From the NCBI RefSeq assembly GCF_002843175.1, contig NZ_PJEO01000036.1, forward strand, positions 1 to 64,000: a stretch of 64,000 nucleotides of DNA. The letters are read 5' to 3'. Position 1 is the first letter of the stretch, and each line of letters opens with the position of its first letter. The translations under genes and the position numbers were made by a program. The notes under the pieces were generated by a model. That model had not been told where the DNA came from. It was given only the letters and a program-made list of their open reading frames with translations, and ran no database searches. Positions 38,982 to 47,825 of this stretch are shown piece by piece. This DNA is from Confluentibacter flavum (GTDB taxonomy: Bacteria > Bacteroidota > Bacteroidia > Flavobacteriales > Flavobacteriaceae).

Positions 38982-40847
38982 TTGAAAAAACTATTTTCAA
39001 ATATTAAAGGAGATGCCTTCGGTGGTATCACTGCGGGAATAGTTGCATTGCCATTAGCATTAGCTTTTGGTGTGTCCTCCGGTTTAGGTCCAAGCGCGGG
39101 ACTCTATGGTGCTATTTTTTTAAGTTTCTTTGCTGCACTTTTAGGAGGCACCAACACCCAAATTTCTGGTCCAACAGCACCAATGACTGCTGTAAGCATG
39201 GTTGTTATAGCTGGAATTATTGCTGTAAATGATGGTGATATTGAAAAAGCATTACCTGTAATTTTAACGGTATTTCTACTATCTGGATTGATGCAAGTTG
39301 GTTTGGGAGCTTTAGGTCTTGGCAAGTATATAAAATACATTCCATATCCTGTGGTTTCTGGTTTTATGACAGCAATTGGCGTTATAATATTAGTAACACA
39401 AATATTACCATCGATAGGTTATTATCCGAATGAAGATACTGAATTTGTAAGTCAGTTTAAACCCCAAGCTGAAGAATTAATTCTAGAAAACATTTTGAAA
39501 GAAGAAGCTGAAGAAGGTATTTTAGTATTAGAAGACTTTAAAGAAACTATAAATAGAGCACAACTTATTACTGAAAACGATATTTTAAAAGAATCTAAAA
39601 CACTTGCAAAAAATGAAGCTTCAGGCGTATTGGGCGCCCTCCAAGTATTGCCAAGAGCATTGCAGCAAATTAACTGGTTAGAATTGGTTTTAGCGCTTTC
39701 CACCATTTTTATTATTTATGGTTTTAAACGTATTACAACGAAAGTGCCAAGTACATTAGTAGCCCTTGTTGTTGTATCGGGTGTAGCTATAGCTTTTGGG
39801 TTAAATTACAGACCTATTGAGGAGATTCCTAGCGGGATTCCCATACCAAATTTGGGTATTTTCACAAATTTCAACCTAACAAGCATAACACCTTATATAT
39901 TTACAGCCTTAACATTGGCCTTGTTGGGAGCGATAGATTCACTTTTAACAAGTGTTGTTGCTGATAATATGACAAAAACCAAGCATAATCCCAATAAAGA
40001 ATTGATTGGTCAAGGAGTTGGTAATAGTATTGGAGCCGTATTTGGTGGCCTTCCTGGTGCTGGTGCTACCATAAGAACGGTAGTAAATATTAATTCGGGT
40101 GGTAAAACAAAACTTTCTGGCATGATTGCAGGTATTATGCTCCTCATTATTTTGCTGGGCCTGGGTCCAGTAGCTTCAAAAATTCCTGCGGCTGTACTTG
40201 CAGGTATTTTAATCACCGTTGGTATTGGCGTTATGGATTATAAAGGACTTAAAGCCATTCCAAGTTTACCAAAGGATATTAAAATTGGGCCATTCAAATT
40301 AAGTTCTGAGGTATTGGTCATGATTGTTGTATTGCTTTTATCTACTCTTTGGAATTTAGTATATGCTGTAGGTATTGGGTTGATAATTGCATCATTAATG
40401 TTTATGAAAAAAATAGGTGATTTGACTGCTGAACGTTCTAACGTCAAACCACTAAAAGAAGAAGAGGCTTGGAAAGATGAAATTGATTTTCCTAATAAAT
40501 TAAAGGAAGAAGTTTTTATTAAGCATATTAAAGGGCCATTATTTTTTGGTTCAACTTCAGATTTCCAACAATTAGCCCTTCAAATTCCTGATACCGCTTC
40601 CGCTGTAATTATTAGATTGGGTAGAATGCAATATATGGACCAGTCTGGTTTATATGCTATGGAAGACGTGCTGGTGGATTTAAAAAAGAAGAATATTAAT
40701 GTATTATTTGTGGGCTTGTTAAAACAACCCAAATATATGATGGAACGTATCGATATTATTCCAGATTTAATCCCTAGAGAGCATATGTTTAATACATTTA
40801 AAGAATGTATGATCTGGATTAAAAACAACGTCAAAGATTTGGATTAA
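38982..40847 (+). CDS. SulP family transporter with STAS domain, TTG start
   Basis: 621 residues from a TTG at 38982; the reading KKLFSNIKGDAFGGITAG is the expected N-terminus and no ATG lies nearby. SulP core begins GIVALPLALAFGVSSGLGPSAGLYG, with GGTNTQISGPTAPMTAVSM. A charged insertion of about 75 residues (about 150-225) interrupts the membrane core. The STAS domain (about 500-615) has FFGSTSDFQQLALQIPD and MQYMDQSGLYAMEDVL. Transport of bicarbonate or sulfate is likely; the neighbouring carbonic anhydrase favours bicarbonate. Confidence 0.88.
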   Translation: MKKLFSNIKGDAFGGITAGIVALPLALAFGVSSGLGPSAGLYGAIFLSFFAALLGGTNTQISGPTAPMTAVSMVVIAGIIAVNDGDIEKALPVILTVFLLSGLMQVGLGALGLGKYIKYIPYPVVSGFMTAIGVIILVTQILPSIGYYPNEDTEFVSQFKPQAEELILENILKEEAEEGILVLEDFKETINRAQLITENDILKESKTLAKNEASGVLGALQVLPRALQQINWLELVLALSTIFIIYGFKRITTKVPSTLVALVVVSGVAIAFGLNYRPIEEIPSGIPIPNLGIFTNFNLTSITPYIFTALTLALLGAIDSLLTSVVADNMTKTKHNPNKELIGQGVGNSIGAVFGGLPGAGATIRTVVNINSGGKTKLSGMIAGIMLLIILLGLGPVASKIPAAVLAGILITVGIGVMDYKGLKAIPSLPKDIKIGPFKLSSEVLVMIVVLLLSTLWNLVYAVGIGLIIASLMFMKKIGDLTAERSNVKPLKEEEAWKDEIDFPNKLKEEVFIKHIKGPLFFGSTSDFQQLALQIPDTASAVIIRLGRMQYMDQSGLYAMEDVLVDLKKKNINVLFVGLLKQPKYMMERIDIIPDLIPREHMFNTFKECMIWIKNNVKDLD

Positions 40848-40882
40848 CATTATAAAAATACAACTTAGAAAAGTTCGATTTT

Positions 40883-41893
40883 TTATTGGGCTTCGCGTAT
40901 AAACGCTTCACATTTATCAACCATGTTTTTGCTTCCACAGACAAAAGGGACCCGTTGGTGTAATTCGGTTGGTTGAATGTCTAATATTCTGGTTAAACCA
41001 TCACTGGCTTTCCCATCGGCCTGTTCTGCCAAAAAAGCTATTGGATTACACTCATATAACAATCGAAGTTTGCCTGGTTCTAACAAAGAACATTTTGGGT
41101 ATAAATAAATGCCTCCTTTAATCATATTTCTATGAAAATCGGACACCAAAGAACCTATGTATCTGGATGTATAGGGTCTGTCCCCTTCTTCTTTTTGGCA
41201 ATATTTTATGTAATTTTTTATACCTTGCGGAAAATGAGTGTAATTACCTTCGTTTACAGAATATATTTTCCCATCGATTGGAAATTTCATGTTCGGGTGC
41301 GACAAGTAAAAGGATCCTATAGCAGGGTTTAACGTAAATCCGTTAACACCATCTCCGGTAGTGTAAACCAACATAGTAGAAGTACCGTAAACAATATAAC
41401 CAGCAGCCACTTGTTGGCTTCCCTTTTGTAAAAAATCATCTAGGGTTACTGGACTTCCTACAGGTGTTTTTCTTCTATAAATAGAAAAAATAGTGCCTAC
41501 AGAAACATTAACGTCAATATTGGATGAGCCATCCAACGGATCTATCAAAACTATGTACTTATTTTGATGGTTTTCATCCTGGCTATTTACCGAAATAAAA
41601 TCGTCTTCCTCCTCGCTCGCAATACCACAAACAATATTTCTATTGATTAATGTTTGAATAAATTTAATGTTTGCATAAACATCTAGTTTCTGCTGGTCTT
41701 CACCTTGAATATTTACATCCCCTGAAGCACCAATAATATCAACCAAACCAGCTTTATTCACCTCGTGATTTACTACTTTTGCTGCTAACCTTATTGAATT
41801 AAGGAGACTGGAAAGCTCTCCTGAAGAATATTTAAAAGATGTTTGGTTTTCAATAATAAATTCTCCTAAAGTTTGTTTTTTATGAGCCATCAT
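40883..41893 (-). CDS. fbp: fructose-1,6-bisphosphatase class I
   Basis: 336 residues. The metal site appears as SEEEDDFI and [20 protein letters not shown], and the substrate-binding GGIYLYP and [20 protein letters not shown] follow. It removes the 1-phosphate of fructose 1,6-bisphosphate in gluconeogenesis. Two ATG codons in a row (41893 and 41890) could start it; homologues fit either. It converges with the second SulP gene and is divergent from the GNAT-lysC pair. Confidence 0.97.
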   Translation of the reverse strand: MMAHKKQTLGEFIIENQTSFKYSSGELSSLLNSIRLAAKVVNHEVNKAGLVDIIGASGDVNIQGEDQQKLDVYANIKFIQTLINRNIVCGIASEEEDDFISVNSQDENHQNKYIVLIDPLDGSSNIDVNVSVGTIFSIYRRKTPVGSPVTLDDFLQKGSQQVAAGYIVYGTSTMLVYTTGDGVNGFTLNPAIGSFYLSHPNMKFPIDGKIYSVNEGNYTHFPQGIKNYIKYCQKEEGDRPYTSRYIGSLVSDFHRNMIKGGIYLYPKCSLLEPGKLRLLYECNPIAFLAEQADGKASDGLTRILDIQPTELHQRVPFVCGSKNMVDKCEAFIREAQ

Positions 41894-41984
41894 ATAAGTG
41901 TTTATGTTTACAAATATCCAATATTTTTGGCTAACTACAACGTTTTCGCCGTAGATAAATTACTTTAAATATTGAACTTTAAGC

Positions 41985-41992
41985 TATCTTTG
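41985..41992 (+). promoter_or_regulatory. -7 promoter element for the GNAT-lysC pair
   Basis: TATCTTTG is a perfect TAnnTTTG, 19 bases before the ATG at 42011. Confidence 0.4.
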
Positions 41993-42010
41993 AAATAATC
42001 AAAATATATT

Positions 42011-42490
42011 ATGAGTTTTACAATAAGAAAGGCAAAAAAAAAAGATATGGCAGCAGTATTCCAACTCATTAAAGAGCTGGCTATATATGAAAAAGAACCT
42101 GATGCCGTAGAAATCACAATTAACGAACTAGAAAATGATGGCTTTGGCAAAGCACCTCAATTCGAATGTTTTGTTGGTGAAATAGACTCTAAAATTGAAG
42201 GCATTGCATTGTTTTATAACAGATATTCTACTTGGAAAGGAAGAGCTTTACATCTTGAAGATTTAATAGTAAGAGAAGATAAAAGAGGTATGGGGCTCGG
42301 GACATCTCTTTTAAATGAAGTTATTAAATATGGATATCATTTAGGCATAAAACGTATTAACTGGGAAGTATTGGATTGGAATGAACCAGCCATCTCTTTT
42401 TATGAAAAAAAAGGTGCTAAAGTGATGCGCGATTGGGATGTGGTTCAACTTAGTGAACAAGGTATAAAAGATTATATTTCGAAATTATAG
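42011..42490 (+). CDS. GNAT family N-acetyltransferase, SSAT-like
   Basis: 159 residues. The acetyl-CoA site is VREDKRGMGLGTSLL (R/Q-x-x-G-x-G/A), preceded by HLEDLI and followed by the WEVLDWNEPAISFYEKKGA segment. The overall pattern (YEKEPDAVEITINELENDGFG, FYNRYSTWKGRALHLEDL) is that of spermidine/spermine or thialysine acetyltransferases, so a polyamine or lysine analogue is a plausible substrate. It is one base from the aspartate kinase start, and the two form an operon. Confidence 0.85.
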   Translation: MSFTIRKAKKKDMAAVFQLIKELAIYEKEPDAVEITINELENDGFGKAPQFECFVGEIDSKIEGIALFYNRYSTWKGRALHLEDLIVREDKRGMGLGTSLLNEVIKYGYHLGIKRINWEVLDWNEPAISFYEKKGAKVMRDWDVVQLSEQGIKDYISKL

Positions 42491-42491
42491 T

Positions 42492-43742
42492 ATGCAAGTA
42501 TTTAAATTTGGTGGTGCTTCTGTAAAAGATGCAAGTGGTGTAAAAAATATGGCTTCGGTTCTACAAAAAGTAGGCTATAAAAACAAATTGATTGTGGTTT
42601 CTGCCATGGGAAAAACAACCAATGCCCTTGAGGTTGTTATCAATAATTATTTTGAAAATAAAAAAGAACTTCAAAGCGCCATTCAAGACGTAAAAAAATA
42701 CCATAATGCCATTTTTCTGGATTTATTTGATGATGAAAAACATGATTCCTTTAAAAAAATAGCGACATTTTTTGATGAATTGCGCAGCTTTTTAGAGATT
42801 AATAAATCTCCCGATTACAATTTTGTTTACGACCAAGTTATAGGTTACGGTGAATTGGTTTCTACAGTCATTATAAGTGAATATTTAAACGATATTGGGA
42901 TAAAAAATAATTGGATTGATGCTAGAGAGCATATTAAAACTGATAATTATTATAGAAGAGGAAACGTAAATTGGGAAGATACACAAAGCCTAATTACAAG
43001 ACATTTTAATAAATCTGTTTTAAATATTACCCAAGGGTTTATAGCTAGCGATGCCAACAATTTTACCACAACATTGGGTCGGGAAGGTAGCGATTATACA
43101 GCAGCCATTTATGCCTATTGCTTAAATGCCGAAAGCGTTACTATTTGGAAAGACGTACCAGGTGTTTTAAATGCCGACCCACGTTATTTCGAAAACGCTC
43201 AATTACTCAATAAAATATCCTATAGAGAAGCCATAGAATTAGCCTTTTACGGTGCTTCCGTTATTCATCCAAAAACATTACAACCTTTACAACAAAAGGA
43301 AATTCCGTTGTATGTTAAGTCGTTTTTAAAACCTGAAGAACCCGGAACCATGGTTGGAAAAGAAATTACTTTAGAACCCAACATACCCTGTTTTATTGTT
43401 AAAAAAGACCAAGTTTTAATTTCATTATCATCATTAGATTTTTCATATATAGTTGAAGAGAATATAAGCGAAATCTTTAGTCTGTTGCATACTTACAAAA
43501 TGAAAGTAGATGTTATTCAAAATTCAGCGATTAGTTTTTCTGTTTGTGTAGATAACATTTATAATAATCTTGAAAATTTGCTCCAACATTTAAAAGCTAA
43601 ATTTAAGGTTACCTGCCATGAAAATGTATCGCTTTACACCATTAGGCACTATAATGAAAACGCCATCAATCAGTTAGAAAAAGGCAAAACCATCTTATTA
43701 AAACAACTAACCGAAGGCACTGTTCAAATAGTTACTAAATAG
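42492..43742 (+). CDS. lysC: aspartate kinase
   Basis: 416 residues. The kinase core opens with VFKFGGASVKDASG (K-F-G-G), then TTLGREGSDYTAAIYA for substrate binding and WKDVPGVLNADPRYF. The C-terminal ~115 residues are a compact ACT-type regulatory region that is shorter than in E. coli LysC. It makes aspartyl phosphate for lysine, threonine and methionine synthesis. Its GNAT partner suggests a role in lysine or polyamine metabolism, but this is inference. It may be one of several aspartate kinases in the genome. Confidence 0.92.
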   Translation: MQVFKFGGASVKDASGVKNMASVLQKVGYKNKLIVVSAMGKTTNALEVVINNYFENKKELQSAIQDVKKYHNAIFLDLFDDEKHDSFKKIATFFDELRSFLEINKSPDYNFVYDQVIGYGELVSTVIISEYLNDIGIKNNWIDAREHIKTDNYYRRGNVNWEDTQSLITRHFNKSVLNITQGFIASDANNFTTTLGREGSDYTAAIYAYCLNAESVTIWKDVPGVLNADPRYFENAQLLNKISYREAIELAFYGASVIHPKTLQPLQQKEIPLYVKSFLKPEEPGTMVGKEITLEPNIPCFIVKKDQVLISLSSLDFSYIVEENISEIFSLLHTYKMKVDVIQNSAISFSVCVDNIYNNLENLLQHLKAKFKVTCHENVSLYTIRHYNENAINQLEKGKTILLKQLTEGTVQIVTK

Positions 43743-43854
43743 GTTTTTTGTTGATTTTTATTCTCTAAAACAAACTTGGTTTTTTAGAATTAAAACGAAC
43801 GTAGTGGCCCTCCATAAAGTGATAAAAATGAAAAAAAATGATTAGGTTTGTGAC

Positions 43855-45684
43855 ATGTCTAAAAAAGAAGATGTAGGTTTAGTTTCGGCAAAAGAAATAG
43901 CCAAAGTAATAAACGTTGATAACTATGGTTTTATAGGAACGTTTATTGGTTGGATATTAATGAAGGTTTTAAAAATATCTACTATCAATAAATTCTACAG
44001 GAGAAATATGCATCTTGAAGGTGTTGAATTTTTGGATAGTATTTTAGAGGAGTTTAAAATTAAATTTGAAATCCCCGAAGAAGATTTAAAACGCTTGCCA
44101 AAAGATGGTGCTTACATTACGGTATCCAATCATCCCCTTGGTGGTATTGATGGCATTTTACTTTTAAAATTAATGCTCGAACAGCGTAAGGATTTTAAAA
44201 TCATTGCTAATTTTTTACTGCATCGTATAGAGCCCATGAAGCCTTATATTATGCCTGTAAATCCTTTTGAAGATAGAAAGGATGTAAAATCCAGTATCTC
44301 TGGTTTTAAAAACGCCATTTTGCATTTAAAAAATGGACATCCATTAGGTCTTTTCCCTGCTGGAGAAGTATCTACATACAGAGATGGCAAGTTAGTGATT
44401 GATAGACCTTGGGAAGAAGCTGCCATGAAACTTGTAAAAAAAGCAGAGGTTCCTGTAGTACCTATTTATTTTCATGCTAAAAACAGCCGCTTATTTTATA
44501 AACTCTCCAAAATTAGTGACACCTTAAGAACTGCCAAATTACCTTCGGAAGTATTATCACAAAAACGTCGTGTTATTAAGGTTAGAATTGGTAGGCCTAT
44601 TTCGGTCGCCGATCAAAAAGAATACACGTCTCTTGAGGAGTTCTCAGAGTTTTTAAGACGAAAAACCTATATGCTTTCTAATATTTTTGAAGACAAATCG
44701 AAAATTTTAAACAATATTTCCTCGACACTAAAAACACCGAAAATCCCGAAACGAATAGTAACCCCTGTTAATGTAGACATTATGGAGAAAGAAGTTGAAG
44801 GACTCCGTAAAAATGATTCTAGACTTTTGCAAAGTAAAAGCTTTGAGGTGTTTTTTGCCAAACCTGACGATATTCCAAATATTCTAAGGGAAATTGGTAG
44901 GTTACGTGAAATCACGTTTAGAGAGGTTGGCGAAGGTACTAATGAATCTATAGATTTAGATGCATTTGACACCTATTATCACCACATGTTCCTTTGGGAT
45001 AACGACAATAAATTAATTGCCGGTGCTTACAGAATGGGCTTAGGTTCCAAAATTTTTGAACGCTATGGCATTGATGGCTTTTATTTGCAGGATTTGTTTA
45101 GGTTTGAACCAGAGCTTTACAAAATGATGAGCCAATCCATAGAAATGGGTCGTGCATTTATTATTAAAGATTACCAACAAAAACCAATGCCTTTATTTTT
45201 ACTTTGGAAAGGTATTGTGCATATTACATTGCGGCATCCAGAACATAAATTTTTAATTGGCGGCGTAAGCATTAGCAATCAGTTTTCAAATTTCTCGAAA
45301 TCGCTGATGATTGAGTTTATGAAATCACATTATTACGACCCATATATTGCCCAATACGTGCATCCAAAGAAAGAGTTTAAAGTAAAGCTTAAGGATGCCG
45401 ATAAAGATTTTGTTTTTGATGAAACAGAGGCCGATTTAAATAAATTCGACAAGATTATTGACGAAATAGAACCCGGCGCATTGCGCTTACCGGTATTACT
45501 TAAAAAGTACATTAAACAAAACGCTCGTTTGGTAGCTTTTAATGTGGACCCTTTATTTAATAATTCAGTAGATGGCTTGATGTATATTAAAATTGCAGAC
45601 TTACCCGAAAGCACCGTAAAACCTGTTATGGAAGAGTTTCAAGCTGAATTGGAGCGCAAGTTTGCGGAAAACAATGGGGATTAA
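43855..45684 (+). CDS. fused acyltransferase and GNAT-type N-acyltransferase, OlsF-like
   Basis: 609 residues in two parts. The N-terminal PlsC-like acyltransferase has SNHPLGGIDGILL, with five residues between His93 and Asp99 (HX5D, where most PlsC have HX4D), and FPAGEVSTYRDG. The C-terminal part (about 330-480) has a GNAT/Acetyltransf_5 pattern (FFAKPDDIPNILREIGRLREITF, IAGAYRMGLG, SIEMGRAFI). This layout is that of the bifunctional OlsF of Flavobacterium and Serratia, which makes ornithine lipids. The same fold also serves in glycine lipid synthesis, so the head group is uncertain. Confidence 0.8.
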   Translation: MSKKEDVGLVSAKEIAKVINVDNYGFIGTFIGWILMKVLKISTINKFYRRNMHLEGVEFLDSILEEFKIKFEIPEEDLKRLPKDGAYITVSNHPLGGIDGILLLKLMLEQRKDFKIIANFLLHRIEPMKPYIMPVNPFEDRKDVKSSISGFKNAILHLKNGHPLGLFPAGEVSTYRDGKLVIDRPWEEAAMKLVKKAEVPVVPIYFHAKNSRLFYKLSKISDTLRTAKLPSEVLSQKRRVIKVRIGRPISVADQKEYTSLEEFSEFLRRKTYMLSNIFEDKSKILNNISSTLKTPKIPKRIVTPVNVDIMEKEVEGLRKNDSRLLQSKSFEVFFAKPDDIPNILREIGRLREITFREVGEGTNESIDLDAFDTYYHHMFLWDNDNKLIAGAYRMGLGSKIFERYGIDGFYLQDLFRFEPELYKMMSQSIEMGRAFIIKDYQQKPMPLFLLWKGIVHITLRHPEHKFLIGGVSISNQFSNFSKSLMIEFMKSHYYDPYIAQYVHPKKEFKVKLKDADKDFVFDETEADLNKFDKIIDEIEPGALRLPVLLKKYIKQNARLVAFNVDPLFNNSVDGLMYIKIADLPESTVKPVMEEFQAELERKFAENNGD

Positions 45685-45997
45685 TCTTAACTCTCATCTA
45701 TTGCTTAGAGTTTGCTGGATATATGGCAAATCAACGCGTTGGAGATTTAGTCCCATTAGATTATGATTTAGGAAAATAATTGAATTTGGTAAATTCTTAT
45801 AGTCGTTCAGAATAGTATGAAAACAAATTAAATATTCTGTTTGCTGAAAAAGTCAATTTAGAAGTAAATGTCACATTGAGCGTAGTCGAAATGCATTGGT
45901 AATCTGAATAATAAGGTTTCCGACTTTAGTTTATCTTGAGCGAAGCCGAAAGGTTCAAACTGACATTAAAGTTTATTTTTCTCTTTTAGTATAATCA
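45685..45997. other. intergenic region with repeat elements
   Basis: 313 bases. It starts with a possible 18-codon reading (45723-45779, MANQRVGDLVPLDYDLGK) that is too short to support. The second half holds the palindrome-ended repeat at 45867-45967. No promoter was called. Confidence 0.4.
45867..45967. repeat. 101-bp repeat with inverted ends and a duplicated core
   Basis: The ends are AATGTCA (45867-45873) and TGACATT (45961-45967), perfect inverted copies. Inside are TTGAGCGTAGTCGAAATG (45876-45893) and TTGAGCGAAGCCGAAAGG (45936-45953), exactly 60 bases apart. The core phrase is familiar from interspersed repeats in many flavobacterial genomes, from memory. Confidence 0.55.
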
Positions 45998-46357
45998 TTA
46001 AAACCAAGGTTTTTTACCTACTTGATACGTTCTATAAAATTCTTCATCAGATTTGGTAAGATAAATTATGCCTTCTATTAGACCTACAATTCCCATCGCC
46101 GATACTGCAATGCCACAGGTTAAAATTCCAATAACAATCGTTATTACCAACATAATGATCCCTTCTTTGGTATAACCTAAAACAAACTTGTGAATTCCCA
46201 AAGCTCCCAGGACAATAGCAAGAATTCCTGCTAATACTTTTTTATTATCGCTTGAAGAAACAACTTTCTCAGCTTCATTACCAAATTCCTTGGCACTTTC
46301 CTTAGCATCATCTACTATCTCGTTGATATCGTCGTTTAAATTTTTTTCATCAGACAT
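45998..46357 (-). CDS. TM2 domain-containing protein
   Basis: 119 residues. An acidic N-terminal part (about 1-36) is followed by the TM2 core of two membrane helices: KKVLAGILAIVLGALGIHKFVLGYTKEG with the DxF-like turn and a second helix GILTCGIAVSAMGIVGLIEG, then YLTKSDEEFYRTYQ. TM2 proteins are small membrane proteins of unknown role. It is followed downstream by the repeat region. Confidence 0.85.
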   Translation of the reverse strand: MSDEKNLNDDINEIVDDAKESAKEFGNEAEKVVSSSDNKKVLAGILAIVLGALGIHKFVLGYTKEGIIMLVITIVIGILTCGIAVSAMGIVGLIEGIIYLTKSDEEFYRTYQVGKKPWF

Positions 46358-46423
46358 GATTTTTAATTTTTTGGTTAGACATATAAAGATAATGAAAAAT
46401 TAAATTGGTTTATAAACTACTCA

Positions 46424-47185
46424 TTATCTTAATAATAAAATAATAGCTCCAATACCAGTTACAATGAAAATAAAACGTCTGTAGTTAACATTCGAAATTA
46501 GTTTAACTACGTAAGCGCCTATAAAAAACCCTATAACGACTGCTGGCACCAAAACCGAATTCAACACAAGTGTTTCTACATTTATGGTGTTCCAAATAAA
46601 GATATGAAAAGGCAATTTAAATACATTGATGATAAAAAATAACCACGCACCAGTGCCTATAAACTCGTTTTTTGGTAAACGGATAGCTAAAAAATAAATA
46701 TCGGCAATAGGACCTGCCAAATTACCAATCATACTTGCCACACCAGCCATAAAACCAGAGCTATAAGCAAATAATCTATTATTTGGTATACTGGTTTTTC
46801 GGTTTTCCGTATATACCATAACAAGCACAGAAAGTATGATAATAATGGCCATGATTCTTTTAAAGACAAGCTCTGAAATGTCATTCCCCACCCAAACACC
46901 AACCAACACGCCAATGATCATAAACGGGATAAGTTTAACAATGTATTTCCATTGAACATGACGATTGTAATAAATAACCGCTAAAATATCGGCGCACACC
47001 AACATAGGAAGCAAAACACCAGTGGATGCCTTTTCACCAAAAACAAATGCCAATATTAAAATGATGACAATACCAATGCCTTTAATACCAGATTTTGAAG
47101 CCCCTAATAAAATGCCTGCTAAGCCAATGGTTAACCATTGAAAGATTGACAAATGAAAGGATTGAAGAATTTGTATATATTCCAA
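46424..47185 (-). CDS. TauE/SafE family anion exporter
   Basis: 253 residues and about eight membrane helices in two homologous halves typical of the TauE/SafE (DUF81) family; GASKSGIKGIGIVIILILAF in the first half and GFMAGVASMIGNLAGPIADIYFLAI in the second are the marks. Members export or import sulfite, sulfoacetate or other small organic anions; no substrate can be read here. It begins 9 bases after the DUF1801 gene stop. Confidence 0.85.
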   Translation of the reverse strand: MEYIQILQSFHLSIFQWLTIGLAGILLGASKSGIKGIGIVIILILAFVFGEKASTGVLLPMLVCADILAVIYYNRHVQWKYIVKLIPFMIIGVLVGVWVGNDISELVFKRIMAIIIILSVLVMVYTENRKTSIPNNRLFAYSSGFMAGVASMIGNLAGPIADIYFLAIRLPKNEFIGTGAWLFFIINVFKLPFHIFIWNTINVETLVLNSVLVPAVVIGFFIGAYVVKLISNVNYRRFIFIVTGIGAIILLLR

Positions 47186-47194
47186 TAGGTTTTT

Positions 47195-47653
47195 TTATTC
47201 TTTTTTAAATGTTTTTTCATAAAGTGAAATCCATTCTTGTGGGGTCATTTTTTTGCATAACTCTCCTAACAGCTCATAAGGAATGTCATCAACATATTTA
47301 AAACGAATACAGCTTTTCCCCATATCCAATTTGCGCTTAGTATGTTTAGGAAATTCAGCCACAAACCAATCGTGCACTTCAGGTTTGGCATATATGCCCA
47401 TGTGATAAAAATTAATTGAATTTTTTTGTGAAGCAATACTTAAAAAAGGTAATGGCAATTTAGGGTCGCAATGATAACCGTTTGGATAGATGGTATGTGG
47501 CACATAATAACCAATCATTCCATAACTCATACCTTCTTCAAAACCTTTTGGTAAATTATCTTTTATTGCCTTTCTTAGTTTACTAATAGGATCTTTTCTG
47601 TCTTCTGGAAGCTGACCGATATAATTGTCTGGTGAATCTGCTTGGTATGGCAT
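47195..47653 (-). CDS. DUF1801 domain protein
   Basis: 152 residues from the ATG at 47653 (MPYQADSPDNYI); the longer frame lacks similarity. It fits DUF1801 (YdhG/YyaK-like small fold): YIGQLPEDRKDPISKLRKAI, EEGMSYGMIGYYVP, and a late ICKKM-type helix with PQEWISLYE. This fold has no known enzyme activity. It lies just upstream of the TauE-like gene. Confidence 0.75.
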   Translation of the reverse strand: MPYQADSPDNYIGQLPEDRKDPISKLRKAIKDNLPKGFEEGMSYGMIGYYVPHTIYPNGYHCDPKLPLPFLSIASQKNSINFYHMGIYAKPEVHDWFVAEFPKHTKRKLDMGKSCIRFKYVDDIPYELLGELCKKMTPQEWISLYEKTFKKE

Positions 47654-47765
47654 TCTTTTTTGATTTGAAGTCTTTACACAACTAAGGTATAACAAATCTT
47701 AGTATTACAAAAAGTGGCAAATATAAAATCGTCAAATAACTAGAAATCATAGAACCCCAAAATAA

Positions 47766-47801
47766 GAAACCGCTTAATGGCAAGTGCCTTTAAACGGTTT
47801 C
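47766..47801 (-). terminator. terminator of the duplicated-domain lipoprotein gene
   Basis: GAAACCG (47766-47772) pairs with CGGTTTC (47795-47801), and inner stems TTAA and TGGCA/TGCC extend it. It lies 25 bases after the lipoprotein stop on the minus strand. Confidence 0.55.
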
Positions 47802-47825
47802 CAAACTAAATAACCAACCAAAAAT

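Noticed and set aside
45723-45779. 18-codon reading MANQRVGDLVPLDYDLGK
   Set aside because: Too short, no promoter or family; may be a remnant, but there is no support.
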